Source of the DNA: a virus
Direction: 5' to 3' (one strand)
IMG/VR virus record: IMGVR_UViG_3300049057_000084
Location: 1-39,779 of that record
DNA length: 39,779 bases
Below, piece by piece: positions 38,271 through 39,779 of the stretch (the first letter of the stretch is position 1; each line of letters starts with the position of its first letter). A program made the translations under genes and the position numbers. The notes under the pieces are model-generated. The model worked only from the letters and a program-made list of their open reading frames with translations, was not told the origin of the DNA and made no database searches.

Positions 38271-38696
38271 ATGAGTCAGGACGCGTCAAAGACAAAGCGC
38301 AAGAGAGCAAATACAAAAGCAGCGCGTAATCAGAAAATACTTATAGACGCTGCTAACGGTGCCACTAACGCTGATATAGTTGAAAAGTACGGGCTCTCAC
38401 GTCAGCACGTTACACGCATACTAAATAGCGATGAGATGAAAGCTATCGTTAAGCGCGGCGAGAGCCAGATTCACGCGATGGTAGATAAAGCGCTCAAAGT
38501 TATAGAGCGCGCACTTGATAGCGTTGACGAAAAGCTAGCAGCAGAGATCGCTGTGCGCATTACGAAAAGCGTTGGCGCTCTGAAAGATAAAGTAGACGTT
38601 AGCCATAGCTATCCAAAGCCAACTGTGATTGTAAAGCCAGATGGCACGCGTGTAGTCATGGGCGTTAGCGATGAAGAGGAGGAGGAAAATGACTAA
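38271..38696 (+). CDS. Terminase small subunit (putative)
   Basis: The product is 141 aa. A basic N-terminus (KTKRKRANTKAARNQK) precedes an HTH (NADIVEKYGLSRQHVTRILN), then a long helical region (about 60-105), then a beta tail (KPTVIVKPDGTRVVMG) and an acidic end. This is the plan of small terminases: DNA-binding HTH, oligomerisation helices, and a tail that contacts the large subunit. The large terminase is 4 kb away on the circle with small genes between. ATG 38271 is chosen; GTG 38256 would add five residues. Confidence 0.6.
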   Translation: MSQDASKTKRKRANTKAARNQKILIDAANGATNADIVEKYGLSRQHVTRILNSDEMKAIVKRGESQIHAMVDKALKVIERALDSVDEKLAAEIAVRITKSVGALKDKVDVSHSYPKPTVIVKPDGTRVVMGVSDEEEEEND

Positions 38697-39075
38697 CCTA
38701 TTCACGCCAGCGGATTTTGAAGACTTTGATTTTGGCGGTCTTGGCAGACAATCTTTGGCTGACGCTGCAAACACCATACTCACCGAGCGCGGGGTGCGGG
38801 TTTATGGAGATGGCGCCCCAAGCGCTGCCGCAAATGCTAATCCAGGAGACATGGACTATTCATCTTGGCGTATGCACAAATGCACTACAGCTAAGTATAA
38901 AGACAACCACACCGCTCTTCTCGTTTGCATTGAGCCTATCGAGAAGAAAGCGGAGTGCGAGCATGAAGTTAAGAGCAGCAGTATTACGTTGGTTTCAAAT
39001 GGAGATGCCCGCTATTACTGTTCAAAATGTTTTGTGAAAGTTAAACCTGCAAAATGGGAAGAGGTGAAGGAGTGA
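38689..39075 (+). CDS. Hypothetical protein with possible zinc site, 128 aa
   Basis: ATG 38689 follows GAGGAGGAGGA and overlaps the small terminase stop. The first part is acidic (LFTPADFEDFDFGGLG) with an Ala-rich helix; the second has CEHE and CSKC that could bind zinc. Family unknown. Confidence 0.55.
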   Translation: MTNLFTPADFEDFDFGGLGRQSLADAANTILTERGVRVYGDGAPSAAANANPGDMDYSSWRMHKCTTAKYKDNHTALLVCIEPIEKKAECEHEVKSSSITLVSNGDARYYCSKCFVKVKPAKWEEVKE

Positions 39076-39257
39076 GTGAGTTAATAATGGCTATATCTTT
39101 ATGGTGTTCTGTTAACGGCACAGGACATGGAGGCGGTTGGACAACTAAAGACCTACTTGAGAAAAAGATGTCATGCCAAAAAGAAATTTTAAATTGTATT
39201 GATGAGAAAATGATTTTGCATACGCAGCACAAATGGAGAGGATGTTTTTTAAAATGA
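39072..39257 (+). CDS. Hypothetical protein, 61 aa, GTG start
   Basis: GTG 39072 overlaps the previous stop (GTGA) behind GTGAAGGA. The product (SELIMAISLWCSVNGTGHGG, then a charged helix) has three Cys and no known motif. Its stop overlaps the next start. Low information. Confidence 0.45.
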   Translation: MSELIMAISLWCSVNGTGHGGGWTTKDLLEKKMSCQKEILNCIDEKMILHTQHKWRGCFLK

Positions 39258-39553
39258 CTAACGAAAAGCCTCGCGAGTTTTGGATTATTGACGAAACGCC
39301 ATACTCTACATGGGTATCAAGCAAGCCCCTACATAGCGCTGACACTAAAGAAGAAATCCACGTCATCGAATACAGCGCCCTCACCGCCCTTGAGCTTGAG
39401 AATGCGCGGTTGAGAGAGGCGTTGGAAGCTTATGTCAAATATGATTCGCAACGTGATTATATGGAAGAGAACTATTTTGAATATGATGGATACCGACATC
39501 GCTGCTATCTAGCGGCCCGCGCCGCGCTCGGAAAGATTGAGGGGGAAGGGTGA
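39254..39553 (+). CDS. Hypothetical coiled-coil-containing protein, 99 aa
   Basis: ATG 39254 overlaps the upstream stop; GAGAGG lies 12 bases upstream. ATG 39233 is an alternative giving 106 aa. The product has an N-terminal beta part ([18 protein letters not shown]) and a helical middle ([20 protein letters not shown]), a pattern I have seen in many small phage accessory proteins. Its stop overlaps the pentapeptide gene start. Confidence 0.55.
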   Translation: MTNEKPREFWIIDETPYSTWVSSKPLHSADTKEEIHVIEYSALTALELENARLREALEAYVKYDSQRDYMEENYFEYDGYRHRCYLAARAALGKIEGEG

Positions 39554-39779
39554 AATTTGAAATCAAAAATAGATTCTCTGGTGCGTTAATTTTCTCTATA
39601 GAAACTGATTCTTGGCGATTAGCAGTCGAAGCGGCGATAAAATCTAAAGCGGACCTTCGCTATGCGGACCTTAGTTATGCGGACCTTCGCTATGCGGACC
39701 TTCGCTATGCGGACCTTCGCTATGCGGACCTTCGCTATGCGGACCTTCGCTATGCGGACCTTAGCTCTGCGGACCTTAG
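39550..39779 (+). CDS. Pentapeptide-repeat protein, N-terminal part (continues at 3-419)
   Basis: GTG 39550, behind GAGGGGGAAGG, opens a frame that begins [20 protein letters not shown] and then enters Ala-Asp-Leu-X-X repeats from about residue 34. The frame is open at the contig end and continues at position 128 once the duplicated 127 bp are removed, giving about 173 aa. The N-terminal segment is the capping part often seen before phage pentapeptide helices. It overlaps the previous stop by 4 bp. Confidence 0.85.
   Translation, partial: MKFEIKNRFSGALIFSIETDSWRLAVEAAIKSKADLRYADLSYADLRYADLRYADLRYADLRYADLRYADLSSADL
39653..39779. repeat. 127-bp terminal direct repeat (contig overlap), right copy
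   Basis: This segment is identical to 1-127 and lies inside the pentapeptide coding repeat. It marks the circular closure of the assembly. One copy should be removed before counting repeats or genome length. Confidence 0.9.

Overview
The window is an essentially complete genome of a temperate, Gram-negative-infecting phage with short-tailed (podovirus-like) virion genes. Positions 1-127 and 39653-39779 are identical, and a reading frame runs across the join, so the sequence closes into a circle of 39,652 bp. The lifestyle evidence is a tyrosine integrase, an excisionase-like protein, a divergent repressor/Cro pair and an attP-like site carrying the 5' half of a proline tRNA. A Gram-negative host is inferred from five lipoprotein-type signal peptides and a membrane-protein/amidase lysis block. 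I cannot name the host genus from sequence alone.

Layout on the circle: (a) 38271-39779 and 3-1562: probable small terminase, then small accessory genes and a pentapeptide-repeat protein spanning the contig join. (b) 1565-2518: a NeuB/PseI-type nonulosonic acid synthase just upstream of the large terminase. (c) 2565-13219: large terminase, a D12 DNA adenine methylase with a tandem-repeat insert, portal, scaffold, capsid, decoration-like proteins, and a DUF115/Maf-like glycosyltransferase embedded among the head genes; the block ends in terminator-like hairpins. (d) 13300-22202: adaptor, tail hub/neck, DNA-ejection proteins, and a fibre with a C1q/TNF-like tip. (e) 22226-24134: lysis block (small membrane proteins, lipoprotein, amidase) and a PD-(D/E)XK-like nuclease. 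(f) 24211-28778: a tightly coupled sugar cassette (FlaA1/PseB-like dehydratase, Gfo/Idh/MocA oxidoreductase, SpsF-like cytidylyltransferase, class III aminotransferase, GNAT acetyltransferase). (g) 28762-29671: minus-strand lipoprotein and repressor, divergent from a Cro-like gene. (h) 29749-31836: Cas4/RecB-like nuclease, SSB-like protein and small genes. (i) 31899-34448: two lipoproteins, zinc protein, excisionase-like protein, integrase and attP. (j) 34449-36680: replication initiator containing a lambda-like origin, putative loader, RusA resolvase. (k) 36677-38263: a membrane-anchored subtilisin-like protease, a lipoprotein and a secreted Cys-rich protein.

The most interesting reading is that the sugar cassette, the NeuB-like synthase and the Maf-like transferase form one system distributed through the late genes. 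Maf proteins transfer nonulosonic acids such as pseudaminic or legionaminic acid to flagellin in bacteria. No flagellin or motility gene is present here, and the Maf-like gene sits among capsid genes. A phage-directed nonulosonic acid modification of virion proteins is therefore a reasonable hypothesis. The classical PseC aminotransferase and PseG hydrolase are absent, so either the host supplies those steps or the class III aminotransferase and oxidoreductase define a variant route.

Other strong signals are a lambda-style origin (four 7-bp iterons at exact 11-bp spacing followed by an A/C-rich tract) inside the initiator gene; a tRNA-Pro(UGG) half flanked by paired TGGGGGA putative integrase arm sites; a repressor-lipoprotein operon that looks like a lysogeny-expressed surface gene; and an unusually large set of exported proteins for a genome this size.
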